Numbered from the stretch's first letter, positions 23,030 through 34,092 are shown. The stretch: DNA of 64,000 nucleotides from Capronia americana (GCA_016110215.1 JADWQD010000004.1:496001-560000), one strand, 5' to 3'. The notes: generated by a model not told the origin, from the letters alone. Program-made: numbers and translations.

Positions 23030-24825
23030 CTACACGGTATACCGAAACTGCGGGTTCTGTGTGCCAGACTGGTCAGATCCGTTTCATACTTGGACGTGCT
23101 CGACTATTGGAGCATGCAGGGAGTATCACTTACAGTCTTGTCGGTCAAGTCATCCTCGTAAGCATGGTCAAAAGCCTCGAGTGTGCCGGTCTCGTCTCTC
23201 TTGCGGTTGTCCCTGAGACAGACGAACCGGTACACCATGGACAAGGCCACCACGACGATGGATGTAGCAACCACCGTCGCCAGCCCTGGTGCATAAACCG
23301 GTGCGTCCTGAGTTCTGAATGTAAGAGGTGCCACAAAGTTACCTGCCAAAGTCCCGGTCAGCATCCGGACCAGTGCAAGTGCGTCCATTCTCATTACTTA
23401 CCAATGCAATAGGCGACGAAAATCCCCGACGAAGCCAAAGATCGCTTGGTATAGCCCGCTGTGTTGGCGATCTGAAGTCCCAATTGAATGACGTATCCGG
23501 CAGCAAAGCAAGGAAGGATGACCACGCCAAACATCAGGCCCCCAATGGCGTGTCTCGGGAGAGCCCAGAGCAGGACTGCGGCGAGGATAGTCACCAGTTC
23601 AGATACCGCCACGAGATATGTCCTTATGTTTGGATATTTGTAGGCAAGGTAGGGAATGATCAATTCGGCGGTACCACTTAAGGAGACGAAAAGGTAAGCT
23701 TAAAGCACCATCGACCGTTCCCGGGGAGGGGCTCAAAACTTACGTGAAAAACCCGACGGGGACGACCAAGAGCAGTGAGTTGAGTTGGTTGAATCCGAAC
23801 CCGGAGATGATCAGAGGGGTGAATGTCGAAACTGGAGCGTTGGCAAACATGGCCAGCAGTGTCATCAAGAACATGATCCAGAACTTGAGGTCGAACAGCA
23901 GTTCAATCATTTGTTCCTTTTTGAAATGTGTGTTGCGGACGCCCGAGTTGTTCGATTGCAGCCGACTCACCGCAATGAAATGCTCGCGGTCGGTGAATCC
24001 TTTGGCGCGGATCGGATCCGGAGGGAGGTAATAGTAGACCACCACGGACCAGAGAATGGTGATGGAACCGGCAAAGAGATACATGTAGCGCCACGGCGAC
24101 AGTGCACCCTGGATATGCCCGAACCCGTAGTTGATCAGAGGCGAGAAAATAGACACGTAGCCGCATGCACAGTACCAGACACTATTCCAGAGTCAGTCTT
24201 ATTCAATCCAGCGCTGAGGTTAGACATATAAGCCCAAAAAAAGCACTCACCCCATCCGCAGGGCTTGCTCGTTCTTTTTATAGAACTGACCCACGACCAA
24301 CATGAACATCGGGCTGACTCCTGCCTCGATGAAACCGAGGAAGAATCTCTGCGCAAAGAGTCCTTGCCAGTTGTGGCATGCCGGCGTGCAGATTAGGCAG
24401 ATTCCCCAAGCCAAGATAATGCCCGCAGCCACTTTTTCGATGGGGAAGCGCTGAGCCATGACAATGGCCGGGTAGGCACCGCAAATGAAGCCTAGGTAGA
24501 AGATGGACGACGCAAAGGAGAACCGGTTCTTGACCGTGAGGTCCAGGTCGGTGCGGAGACCGAACAACGCGGCTTGCGAGATCATGGCTTTGTCGTAGTA
24601 TTGCAGGCCGTAGCAGATGACGAGGATCGGGAGGAGGCGGCGATCGATCTTTTTCCTGACCCGCTGCTCTTCTTTGTCGTCCCATGTTTGCGGACCAGAG
24701 TAGCTGGCCAGGACCGTCATCGCCTCGTCATGGTGGCGTTTGTCGACGGCGATGGCGGCCTTTGATTCTGTCTTGTCCACCGCCTCCTCCATATGGATGG
24801 AGTTGTCCTTGATCGAGAATGCCAT
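23030..24825 (-). CDS. MFS transporter, Dal5 / anion:cation symporter family
   Basis: Plasma-membrane permease of the Dal5 (allantoate/vitamin/carboxylate) branch of the major facilitator superfamily, 507 residues. Five exons: 24825-24251, 24181-23744, 23676-23402, 23342-23134 and 23056-23030; introns 69, 67, 59 and 77 bp. The tiny last exon (NPQFRYTV) is supported by the family ending: EDDLTDKT joins NPQFRY exactly. N-terminal cytosolic tail with KKIDRRLLPILVICYGLQYYDKAMISQAALFGL; then TM segments including FFLGFIEAGVSPMFMLVVGQFY and GVWYCACGYVSIFSPLINYG; about twelve in all. Start chosen at MAFSIKDNS; an upstream ATG (24867) would add 14 residues. Possible substrates are allantoate, nicotinate, pantothenate or other small carboxylates. 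It is divergent from the EthD-like gene across 890 bp. Confidence 0.9.
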
Positions 24826-25715
24826 CCTGATGCTCCGAATTGACGGATTTTTCTGCGAACGATGCAAAGAGGGAGGCTCGAGAAACTCAGCAGGTTGCGG
24901 GTGCAGCTAATATGGGCACGCGGAGAAGCATCCACATCATGGGCTACCACATCGTGGCTAGGAAGCGTAGCCAGCTATAAATACTGAAATTGATTGCGGC
25001 AGAAGCGGTACGTACTGGAAGTAGTCTGACACTCCTTGTCAAAAGTCTGGAGACGCGGGGGGGAGGGTCATCCATCCACATCCCATGGGGAAGCGGCAGT
25101 CGGTAGTCGGGAGAGACGACAGAGGTCTTGGTCTTCTCCAATGGATTGGCATTCCTGTATGGAGTATGGAGGTACTTCATTGTATGGAGTACGGAGATAC
25201 TCCGTTCTCCATACACAGGACCTACCAATCAACAACCCGTCGACCCTGAATGGATTGTCCTTCCCGCTTGTGGAGGATGTGGGCAATGGATGCCGTACTA
25301 AACCACTGCCGACCACCGAGGCCACCTCCCGAACCCATCAGCAAGGCTCGCTTCTCTTGTTCTCAGAAGTTGTTGGTCACCTCTAGGGCAATTGGAATCT
25401 ACCTAGTAGTGTGTTCGTCCAGGCTACCTACCCTCTCCCCACCCCCATGCTCGGCATAAGATCCAGCCGCTCAACCCGGATTCTTACCACAGACCGCTTC
25501 GTCTTCCTTCTCGTCACGCCATATAATCGGAGGCCGAGGTCTCAGCGGACTAGACCTCCTTGTAGGGACGACGCGGAACCGACCATTCTGAGCATCACTT
25601 GTTTCGAGTCCATCCGATCAAGGATTCCATCGATGAAAACAAACTAATACGCGACCGACACTTGGCCTTGTCTCCTATATCTGGGTGTCCTGTTTCGCAA
25701 GCACTCTCTCATACC
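24826..25715. other. Divergent promoter region, transporter / EthD-like gene
   Basis: 890 bp shared upstream region of the minus-strand transporter and the plus-strand EthD-like gene. It holds a nested palindrome with a CGG-N7-CCG core (listed separately) and repeated GTATGGAGTA words around 25158-25192. No gene recognised. Confidence 0.55.
25182..25214. promoter_or_regulatory. Nested inverted repeat with a CGG-N7-CCG core
   Basis: Outer arms GTATGGAG (25182-25189) and CTCCATAC (25207-25214) are perfect complements. Inside them, CGGAG (25192-25196) and CTCCG (25200-25204) form a second inverted repeat, so the core reads CGG-N7-CCG (25192-25204). Inverted CGG/CCG triplets with fixed spacing are the usual target form for dimeric Zn2Cys6 regulators, and such a regulator gene lies at 17.3 kb. 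Whether it binds here is inference; TACGGAGTA-like palindromes can also be dispersed repeats. Confidence 0.4.
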
Positions 25716-26474
25716 ATGCCGGCTGCAACCCTCCCACGGGAGAGAGGGATGATGGTCATATGGGGAGAGGTTCAAGACAAGTCCATCAACGAAGACGACC
25801 TCAATCAATGGTGGACCTATGAGCACCTCCCGGAGCGTATTGCGATCCCGGGTTTTCGACGAGCTCGTCGCTACTACTCGGTCGAGAATGCCAAATCGCA
25901 GTACTTGGTCTGCTATGAAGTCTCCTCTCTGGACATCTTCACCTCGCCCGCGTACATGGACGCCCTGAACAACCCGACGCCCGGCACCCAGACATACATG
26001 CCGTTGATGGCGTCGATGAGTCGTCTGGTCTGTCGCGTGGTGCAGTCTTGTTCGCGGCCGGAGTTCAGCGAATGCGCCGGGATAGGCACCGGGGCCACGA
26101 TGGTGCTCATCACATTCCAGCCTCCCGCTGCGCAGAACCTGAGGGACGAGCTCGGCGGTTGGATTGCAGAATCCATATGGCCTAGTCTCTCAAGCCACCA
26201 GAGTCTACTGGCCATCCACCTTCTTCAATACGACAGCTACGCCTCGCAGTCAGGAAGCTCGACCAAGTCGTATGAAAAGGTTCGCTTTCAAGCTGCAGCG
26301 ACGGGCGCCAGTCCAGAGAGATGGGTCATCCTGGTCGAGTTGGCCGAATCCATGGCCGCCCCGTTTGCCAAACATCGCGTCCTGACTCAGAGCATTGTTC
26401 AGCAGCTGAAGAGATTTGCAGACGAGATTGAGTCTCAGTCATTTGGACTCATTTGTGCGTTGAGCGAAGAGTGA
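25716..26474 (+). CDS. EthD-like dimeric alpha/beta-barrel protein
   Basis: 252 residues, intron-less. The opening MMVIWGEVQDKSINEDDLNQWWTYEHLPERI resembles fungal EthD/ABM-type proteins (start strand, then a D-x-x-x-W-x-x-EHLPE helix), followed by GFRRARRYYSVENAK and YLVCYEVSS. Such proteins often act as small dimeric barrels in aromatic or polyketide metabolism, or have no known function. The C-terminal half looks like a second, divergent barrel (MVLITFQPPAAQNL..). The start at 25716 was preferred because residues before it (from 25599) have no family similarity. Its neighbours are a Dal5-type transporter, an SDR, a quinone oxidoreductase and a Zn2Cys6 regulator, which suggests a small catabolic or detoxification group. 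No function can be assigned. Confidence 0.75.
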   Translation: MPAATLPRERGMMVIWGEVQDKSINEDDLNQWWTYEHLPERIAIPGFRRARRYYSVENAKSQYLVCYEVSSLDIFTSPAYMDALNNPTPGTQTYMPLMASMSRLVCRVVQSCSRPEFSECAGIGTGATMVLITFQPPAAQNLRDELGGWIAESIWPSLSSHQSLLAIHLLQYDSYASQSGSSTKSYEKVRFQAAATGASPERWVILVELAESMAAPFAKHRVLTQSIVQQLKRFADEIESQSFGLICALSEE

Positions 26475-27379
26475 GGCTTTGGGCAGACTTATACCATAGA
26501 CGTTAGACACCATTGCCGTCACTACCACCTTAACCAACAAGCACACACTCAGCACTAGAAGCAATAAGACAATCCTGGCAGTACAACAATGTTTTAAATC
26601 TCTGATCGGCGAGGTGACTAGATCTATTAGCATTTCGCTGGAAATTATCACCTACCAGTAATCCCATCCAGTGAAGATGGGCACGCCCTTCTCTTTCAAA
26701 TGCCAGCCTTCTTTGACCCTATTCTGAAGGGATAATACTTCTTACTGAGTCTGGAGTTTGTCCTGCGCGTCCTGTCGACGATTCGATCTAGTCATTGTAG
26801 GTTTGTTCGCTTCCAACAATACTCGGGTCTGCTATTGCATCTTGTTATCCTGTTTCCTTTGACGATGAGCGCAAGAGCAGGGAATCTGCCATTAGATGCC
26901 ACGCTGAGAGGCAGGTGCAGCCGAATGCTAAGGGCCGTGATTTGGCCCTCCGGCGGCTGTGCTCAGCCCTCCGCTTTTGTTGCCCTCCGCACTTTCTGTG
27001 CACGGACTTCACTGCTAAGCCACCCGAGCCAGGTGCGCTTTCTATCGAGCCTTATCCTATTGGAACTGGATTCCCTTGGACACAGAAGATGCTTGGGAAC
27101 GCGCTTAGCGCTCAAGAGCGAGCATTCCGTGGTTACAGCCTCTTTTCGGGCACTGCCACGACAATGGCGTTCCTCATCTTCTGCCTTGCCAATTGGAGGG
27201 AATCCCCTTTTCACGACGACGATGAGTTCATCAATAAGCTCTCCTCTCTACGACCTTCTTATCAAGTCTTGGGACGAAGAGACTCCAGACCATCGAGCGC
27301 GCTCAGATATAGGATACGTCGACGTCCCTTCAATTATCGCACCTGATCTAGTTCATCGCCATTCGAATTCAAGAGCGAC
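26475..27379. other. Upstream region of the WD40-ankyrin gene
   Basis: About 900 bp. Two long overlapping plus frames exist (26835-27455 and 26915-27346). The end of one (DDDEFINKLSSL) and the middle of the other (LYDLLIKSWDEETPD) look protein-like, but no domain is recognisable and they are not called. If they are real, they could be remnants of an upstream domain of the following gene. Confidence 0.35.
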
Positions 27380-30300
27380 ATGGGCGGTGGTGACGAGGAC
27401 TCCGCGCAACCTACCAGCAAAGCTGGCTCAAAACAGCTTCAAACTAAAGGATTGAACAGCCATAGGAAAACGGGGAAGGCCGTGGCATTCTCGCCGAATG
27501 GCCTGGTCCTTGCGTCGACATCCTACACAACGGTCCGGCTCTGGAACACGGCCACGGGCCTGGAGATCCAAGAGCTCAAGGGCCACAGAGGCGCTGTCAA
27601 CGCCATAGCATTCTCGCCGGATGGTAAGATTGTCGCGTCGGCATCGGACGACAGCACAGTCCGATTCTGGCATGTGGCCACGGGCCTGGAGATCCAGGAG
27701 CTCGAGGGCCACGGCGGTGCTGTCAACGCCATAGCATTCTCACCGGATGGTGAGATCGTCGCGTCGGCATCGGACGATAGCACAGTCCGACTCTGGAAGG
27801 TGGCCACGGGCCTGGAGATCCATCAGCTCGAGGGCCACAACAACGCTGTCAGAGCCATAGTATTCTCGCCGGATGGTAAAGTCGTTGCGTCGACATCGGA
27901 CGACAGCACAGTCCGACTCTGGGATGCGGCCGCGGGCAAGCAGCTACAGAAGCACGAGAATCCTCATTATGATCTACCGACGACCTTATCCATCAATCCA
28001 ACAACCGATCCTTTCAATGAGCCTGACGGAATCGATCCCACCCTGAAGCTGAATAAAGCAATTCGCGGAAGGGATACAAAGTCAGTCATCACACTTATCG
28101 CTTCCGGGGTCGATGTAAATCGGCCTTTCGATGTTTCGAAAGTTTCGAAACGGGAGTGGCTCGATACGCCGGGCTTGCCAGAAGGTTATCCGATTTACCA
28201 CGCAGCAGCAGCGGGAAAGGAAATGACACAACTCCTCATCGATGCTGGAGCGAATGTCAATTACGATTTCAAGCCATTCGGAACCGCTTTGCAGAATGCT
28301 GCAGCTCGCGGAACCTATGAGACCATGGAGCTGCTGATCGCTGCTGGGGCTGATGTGAACGCACCACCAGGAGCTCGCGACACCGCCTTGATCGAAGCAA
28401 TAACGCATGCTCAATATGACTTCAGGAAGGTTCACCTTCTATTACGACATGGAGCCGACGTGCACACCCCCTCATTTAAGCTTCATCGCACGCCGATTGA
28501 GGAAGCTACCATGGGACGGCATACAGAACTTGTCCCGCTACTTGTTGCTCATGGTGTGAGCATTGCAGATGCGGTAGCGGCATGGAAGAAATACAGGTAC
28601 CAACAGTTTCCCGAACTATGGTTGCAACTCAGCCGTAAGCGCCCATACAATTCTGTCTCTCAAATAATGGTCGACATTGAAGATGCTTCCGCAGTCAAGA
28701 CCATCAAAAGTATCAAACTTGACTGGAAAGCCCCTGAAATGCTGGGAACCGAAATAAAATCCGACCCTGTTGTCATGCAAGAAGAGCACCCTCTCGTCGA
28801 TAACTACATGGAACAATTTGTGTTAGTAGATGATTGCCCTGAGGGTTCAGAAGTCGACACGGTTCTCGGGGCGACATGCTTTGACTGCGTTCACGATCAT
28901 TGGGGACAAGATGCTGTTGATTTCCTTCGATGCCTCTTGAGTAATATCCTCAGCCAACGTCAAGGTAACTCAGAGCGTATGTATCCGACATTAAACTTCG
29001 GTGTGCACTATTAATCAGTACTCCAGATAAAGCTGTCGCTCATACCCATACCCGCCGTAGTGTGCTGGCATGCGAATATATATCCGAGATCCGCCTCTCT
29101 GATCGCCAAATTGAGCTGGAACTTCATACGACCTCAATAATTCCCAAGATTCTCCACATAATCCTGGGAGTTGCGTCTTTCTTTTGCCGAGCTATTAAAA
29201 GTCCTGAGTCCTCCATATCTCTAATCAAAACCTCATCGGCTATCCACGTTCACATGTCTCCGTCGGAAGACATGCGAATTACATGCCCATTGACTCTTTA
29301 TGTATCAGTCGAAGAGGAACCCTTACAAATGCACGAATCAAGTTGCTGGCAGAACCTGCTCAACACCGGGATCGTGGCGAAGCGCGAGAAATGGCAACAC
29401 ATGTCCTCGGCCCCTGGCAAGGGTCTTAGTGTGTCTTTTGAAGACATGCTCATGCTTGCTTCCATTGACTACACTGCAGTCATCGATCAAACCATTGTCT
29501 TCCTTGGATACCGAACGGCCCTCCTTCCTGTGGGAATTCACGACGACTATGTTCAATACCATCTGCTTGTATGCAAGTCAGGCCAAATGGACCCATTTCA
29601 GTTTCCAAAAGAGCTTGGTCTAGCAGTCAAAGTGGGAGACGTAAGTGAACTGCGGAAGAGACGCAGCGCTATCGGATGGTGCCAGGACGCCTGCATTGGT
29701 ATAGGGACCGGTGCAGTGACTAGTGATTCGATACCTCGAGATTCTGGTGCGGAGCCGAAAGAACGTTCACTTCAACTAAACGGTATCGCTCTTGGTCTCT
29801 CTATCGTCTCGGCGGCACCTATACAAGCTGGCCCAACTTTGCAGGTGTCTGGAAAATTCACCATCAACCGTGTTCAATTTCCATACTCAGAAGTCTATTC
29901 CCAAATCCTCAGGGACACGTCAAGGGAAGCGGCTCTCCTATATGATACAGACTCAAAACGAGGGTGGGTCGTGCCAAAGCTTTATTTGCTTTTGTACATG
30001 TGTCACACGCATATGGCCATCCGCAAGGAGCACGATGCTATTCCATCTGTGTCAGATAAGATTGATCCGGAGTCACTTGTCCACACGCTTGACGGAAAGG
30101 GAGATCTGGTGCTTTACGGCGTCGAACCGGACGAACTACGATTTCGGACCTTACTTCGGGGGCTGAATGTCAACTTGCTCAATGCGGCTTTAAAGACAAA
30201 GATGTCCAAAAATGATACCCTCTATGGTTTTGACTTCATTGACGTGGTCAAAAGTCCCGGGAAAGGTGCCTGGATGCGGAGTGCCACCATCAAGAACGGC

Positions 30301-30774
30301 GAAAGCGATGTTGTTGAAATGGCCAATCTCGTCGACGCTGTCATCATTGGAGCATGCTTTCCAAATGTCATCCAATCCCGCATCCAGATGGCCAGTGCAA
30401 GTCCAAGCAAATGCATTTCTGTGCCCAACGGCTTCGATTACCTCACTGTCCCGGTTTCCTGCCTAATGAAGCTTGTCTTGGATCGCCACAAGGCCAATGG
30501 GTCCGTAGTGGACTTCACCGTTGAGATTGCCAAGGGCTTGTATTGGGTCGTTTCCATGGAGTCTTTTGCCCCATGCAAACACTCGGGAGCAAATCAAGAG
30601 TGTTGCTGGTACACAAAGGAGACATTTCAAAACTTGAGACGTGGGACATTTCTATACTTGAGACACAATGGCTGGTTGCGGACGAAGCCCGCTGCTAGTG
30701 GAACGCAACAGATCTCACTATCATCGATCCCGGCAGGAGGTGCAGTTGTCTTTGGAAAACCGCAGCGGAAGTAA
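27380..30774 (+). CDS. WD40-ankyrin repeat protein with long C-terminal region
   Basis: Two open frames join across a 50 bp intron (28977-29026, GTATGT..CTCCAG) to give one protein of about 1114 residues. Residues about 30-190: four WD40 repeats with FSPDG and STVRLW blocks, in near-identical 126-bp units. Residues about 215-400: ankyrin repeats (YPIYHAAAAGKEMTQLLIDAGANVN, TALQNAAARGTYETMELLIAAGADVN, VHLLLRHGADV, ELVPLLVAHGV). From about 540: a region with REAALLYDTDSKRGWVVPKLYLLLYMCH that I associate with the C-terminal part of large fungal NACHT/ankyrin-type proteins. No P-loop, NACHT or N-terminal effector domain is visible. Strongly conserved internal WD repeats are known from fungal allorecognition NLRs (HET-E/D type). 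A role in self/non-self recognition is inference only. Start ATG at 27380; a longer upstream exon cannot be excluded. Confidence 0.72.
27479..27950 (+). repeat. 126-bp tandem repeats encoding WD40 units
   Basis: Three in-phase copies begin at 27593, 27719 and 27845 with an exact 126-bp period; a shorter, more divergent first unit starts near 27479. Blocks such as GCATTCTC-CCGGATGGT and GACGACAGCACAGTCCGA recur almost unchanged, so nucleotide identity is far higher than protein constraint alone would demand. Confidence 0.92.
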
Positions 30775-31087
30775 TTCCCGAATTTGTTGCAGGATACGGA
30801 GGACGGCTTCAGTGATGCCGCTTGGGAAGAGGGTATTAGGTAGCGGAAGGATGTTCCACCTCTCGAATAATGAATGACATCTTCTTATAGCGAGGATGGC
30901 GAGTAGTCATAAGAGCGGCGCAGTCAAGGTTGTGCCGTGCCGTGCACAAGCTGCGAGCAGTTTTCCCAACGCTTTAACAGCCAAGGTTCAGGGCTCGAGC
31001 ACGCCAGAGAGGACCAGGATACATACTAATTGTGTACTCGTATCATTGTTCAATTTTACTGTAATATCGCAAAAGTCATGATATAGA
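30775..31087. other. Intergenic, convergent 3' ends
   Basis: 313 bp between the stop of the WD40-ankyrin gene (+) and the stop of the 2-oxoglutarate oxygenase gene (-). Nothing else seen. Confidence 0.5.
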
Positions 31088-32101
31088 CTACTTGACCGTG
31101 GTCAAGCGCCCCATCGAGTGCCGATGCTCGATCCAGTCCTTCACGGTCCTCACCTTCTGTCCCGTCACGCAGCTGATCGGTGCTTCCCGTGGTTGCACCC
31201 CTTCTTTGCCCTCCAACCCCTGAAGGACTTGTAACAAGGCATCCATGTTCGGGTGACAGAAGTAGGCCATGGAGAAGCGTTCCTTCCCCTGTTGTTCGGG
31301 CAGCGGACTTCGCGCGACGCGGTGGAGTGTGCTTTTCATGAGCCCGCCGGAGAAGAAGGTCATGGTCTCGCCGATGTTGATCAGTACTGCCCCTGGGATG
31401 ACGGGGGCGTCCAACCATTTCTCGTCGTCTTGGATAGGCCCCGTATACCTGGGTGGACGGACCTGGAGGCCGGCGATCTGGTTCTGAAACAGGATCGTGA
31501 TCACGCCTTGGTCGGTATGCGAGGGGAGACGGATGGGTGCGTTGTCGGTCGGAGGCAGGGCCGGATAGTGGATCAGTCGCAGCGTGGTCATTGATGGGCT
31601 CGCGTGTTGATGGAGTCGAGGAAGGTGGTCCGCCGACAGACCCAGACCGACGCCGAGACACGAGAGGAGAGGCACGGCGATCTTCTCGTGCACCTCAGCC
31701 ATGAACCCCTGGATCTCCGGGTTGAACTTCCGCAACGACGGCGGCATCGGCTGCTCGTAGGACGCTTGCTTGCGTATCACGAAGACTTCCTTCTCATCCA
31801 CCGCGGAGGTCTGGTCATGTGCGCCGTTCTCGTGGAAATAGCCCTCGGTGCCGGTCTTGCCGTCGTATCCGGCGTTGACAATACTATTCCATGGTGTTGA
31901 AGACTTTTCCTCCCGCGGCGTCGTCTTGAAAAAGGTTGCGTTGATGTCGAACATGCGATCGATGTGCGCTTGTGGCAGCCCATGGTTCTGGAGGTACAGA
32001 AAGCCCCACGTTGCACACACTTGTTTGATCTCCTCCGCGAGGCCCGCTAGGTTGGTCGAGTAGCGCGAGAAGTCGACGATAGGAATGCTTTCGCTAGTCA
32101 T
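31088..32101 (-). CDS. 2-oxoglutarate/Fe(II) oxygenase, isopenicillin N synthase-like
   Basis: 337 residues, intron-less. Typical DIOX_N start (SIPIVDFSRY..ATWGFLYLQNHGLP) and a C-terminal double-stranded beta-helix. Iron ligands are visible: His195 and Asp197 (SHTDQG) and His260 (STLHRV); Arg275 with Ser277 (ERFSMAY) fits the 2-oxoglutarate-binding RxS motif. Relatives act in secondary metabolism, thymine/uracil hydroxylation or small-molecule oxidation; the substrate cannot be read from sequence. It is on the same strand as, and 450 bp downstream of, a sugar-porter-like transporter, so the two could be functionally linked. Confidence 0.9.
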   Translation of the reverse strand: MTSESIPIVDFSRYSTNLAGLAEEIKQVCATWGFLYLQNHGLPQAHIDRMFDINATFFKTTPREEKSSTPWNSIVNAGYDGKTGTEGYFHENGAHDQTSAVDEKEVFVIRKQASYEQPMPPSLRKFNPEIQGFMAEVHEKIAVPLLSCLGVGLGLSADHLPRLHQHASPSMTTLRLIHYPALPPTDNAPIRLPSHTDQGVITILFQNQIAGLQVRPPRYTGPIQDDEKWLDAPVIPGAVLINIGETMTFFSGGLMKSTLHRVARSPLPEQQGKERFSMAYFCHPNMDALLQVLQGLEGKEGVQPREAPISCVTGQKVRTVKDWIEHRHSMGRLTTVK

Positions 32102-32551
32102 CTTGCGGGCTTACCGTTTGCATATAGCTCTCGATGGTGCACCGGTTAATGTTTTGTTAGCTAATGAACATTGGGAAAATCATTCTGAGTGGAATGTGGT
32201 ACAGGACAAATTTGTATTGCACCGTCGCGTCTCGCCAGTTGGTTCCGCCGGGAAGAGCCCGCGATAAGCGAAGGACTTCCAGGACCTCTCGCTACAGGTA
32301 ATGGACGACTGATAACGTCCATTTCTGTGGCCAATGGTGGCCGTGAAATTCCATGTTGACGATCTAGGATATTTTCCACATATTGAAGGCGCCAAGAATA
32401 ACAAGGTTGGAAAGAGAGATATGCAGGCACGCCTGGACTTCGCGGCCATGTCCGGGCTGGATTCGAGACCGGAGTTGGGCGCACATAGTGTAGCTTTGGC
32501 TCCCCAAGGCTCGAGGGCACTTGTGGCTGCCATCGTCCCCCAATTGCACTC
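32102..32551. other. Intergenic region upstream of the 2-oxoglutarate oxygenase
   Basis: 450 bp holding the oxygenase promoter and the 3' end of the transporter gene. Open frames here are antisense or extend from the flanking gene; nothing recognised. Confidence 0.5.
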
Positions 32552-34092
32552 TCAGTCCTCACGTCGGGATGGTCGACCCCATACCTCGTCGGCATCCTTC
32601 TTGCCTTTCGTCTCGGGTACGTACCACCCCACAAAGACAAAGAAGACTGCGGCAATCGCCGCAAAAATAAAATATACAATCCCCTTGCCCAATTTCTCAT
32701 TCACAATGGGGAAGAATTGCGCCACCACAAACGTAGAGATCCAATTCGCCGCGAGAGCCCAGGACTGTGTAGCGCCCACAGCTTCAGGGCCGACAAGTTC
32801 GGATGAGAGGATGAAAGGAACAGGGCCGAGGCCGAATGCGAAGCTGGCGACGAAGAGAAGGACGGCGACTGCAGAGAGGACGGAGAGGGAAGAGCGGATG
32901 CCGACGGCGAGGAGGACCGACGAAATGCCCATCCCGCCAATTGAGGTGAGGATACATGGTTTGCGCCCGAGTACGTCGACGAGTGGTGCGAAGCCCGTCG
33001 TGGCCACAATATTGAGGATCGAGACAAAGATGTTGAGCAGTGCCGAGTTGGCGGCCAATAGTTCTGACAGGAGTGATACGCCATACATGATGATGCTGTT
33101 GATGCCACAAAGTTGCTGGGCCATCATGACCACCACCACAGCCAGGATGGCACGATTGTTGATAGGGTCTCTCACTACGGCCAGGATGCCCACAGGTTCG
33201 GGCTTCTTGCCCCTCGAGACCTCGTTTATATGTGGTTCATCGTCAGATTGTGCGAGTAGGTTCCGCTCCTCTTCTGCTTCATGCATTAGCTTAATGTGTG
33301 ACAGGAGGGTGACTGGAATCGCATACCGTTCGGCTCCTCCTCGTTCTGCACCCTCCATGCCTCGACCTCCTCCTGAACATCCGCCTTCTGACCGCGGATG
33401 CGCTGTAGATTGCTCTTAGCTTGTCTCGGCTCGCCATGGTCTGCCTGCCACGTCGGACTCTCGACCGAAAACATCAGTCCAGCAAACTGTAAGAGACCGA
33501 TGACCCCTGCAACAGCGAGAATGATGCGCCACATTTGTCCATGGCTGAGGAAGTAGCCTAACAGCTGGGTGATAAAGATGCCCATGTTCGTCATGATCTG
33601 CGTAAAGGCGCCAAAGAACCCCTTCTCTTTTGGCGGAGCAATCTCGGATATGTAGATGGGTACCACAACCACAGAGACACCGGCGCCTACACCGGATACG
33701 AGACGGCCTATCGAGAGCACAGCGATATTGGGCGCAAGTGCTTCAGCGAAAGGACCAAGAGCTAGAAGAATAGTATTGACGCGCATGGTCAAAAGGCGAC
33801 CATGGCGCGCTGAGAGAGATCCGGCTGCTAGTGCACCAATGAGGCCTCCCAGGGTGAAAATGGACGACACAAGCCCGAGCTGAGCCGCGGTCATAGGTAT
33901 ACATTGTGGTAGTCCGCTCAATGCCGAAGAGTGGATGGATTTCCTCGTGCAAGTGATGACTTCTTGAGGGGCATTGAGCTCGGCGAGATGATAACCGAAC
34001 AGCAACGGTCCAAGGGTCGACGTCAACAAAAGGTAAATGAAGTAAGGGGTCAGCTCCTGGGACCAGGATTGAAGCTTCGCTGTGAGCCCCAT
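32552..34092 (-). CDS. MFS sugar porter family transporter (Vps73/GLUT-like)
   Basis: About 495 residues from two exons (34092-33327, 33273-32552); the 53 bp intron ends ..GCTAATG..GCAG. Sugar-porter hallmarks: GPLLFGYHLAELNAPQE in TM1, GRLLTMR (G-R-R/K-like loop 2-3 motif), GRLVSGVGAGVSVVVVPIYISEIAPP (TM4-5), QQLCGINSIIMYG (TM7), and PETKG at the C-terminus. About twelve membrane segments. Start chosen at MGLTAKLQ; an upstream ATG would add a short leader (34146 frame). An alternative 3' splice site (AAG) three bases earlier is possible. The GLUT/Vps73 branch often carries hexoses, but the substrate is unproven. Confidence 0.88.

Noticed and set aside
29062..30774. A separate gene starting at 29062
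   Set aside because: The frame starts at a GTG, has no ATG near its beginning, and continues from the upstream WD40-ankyrin frame across a good GT..AG intron.
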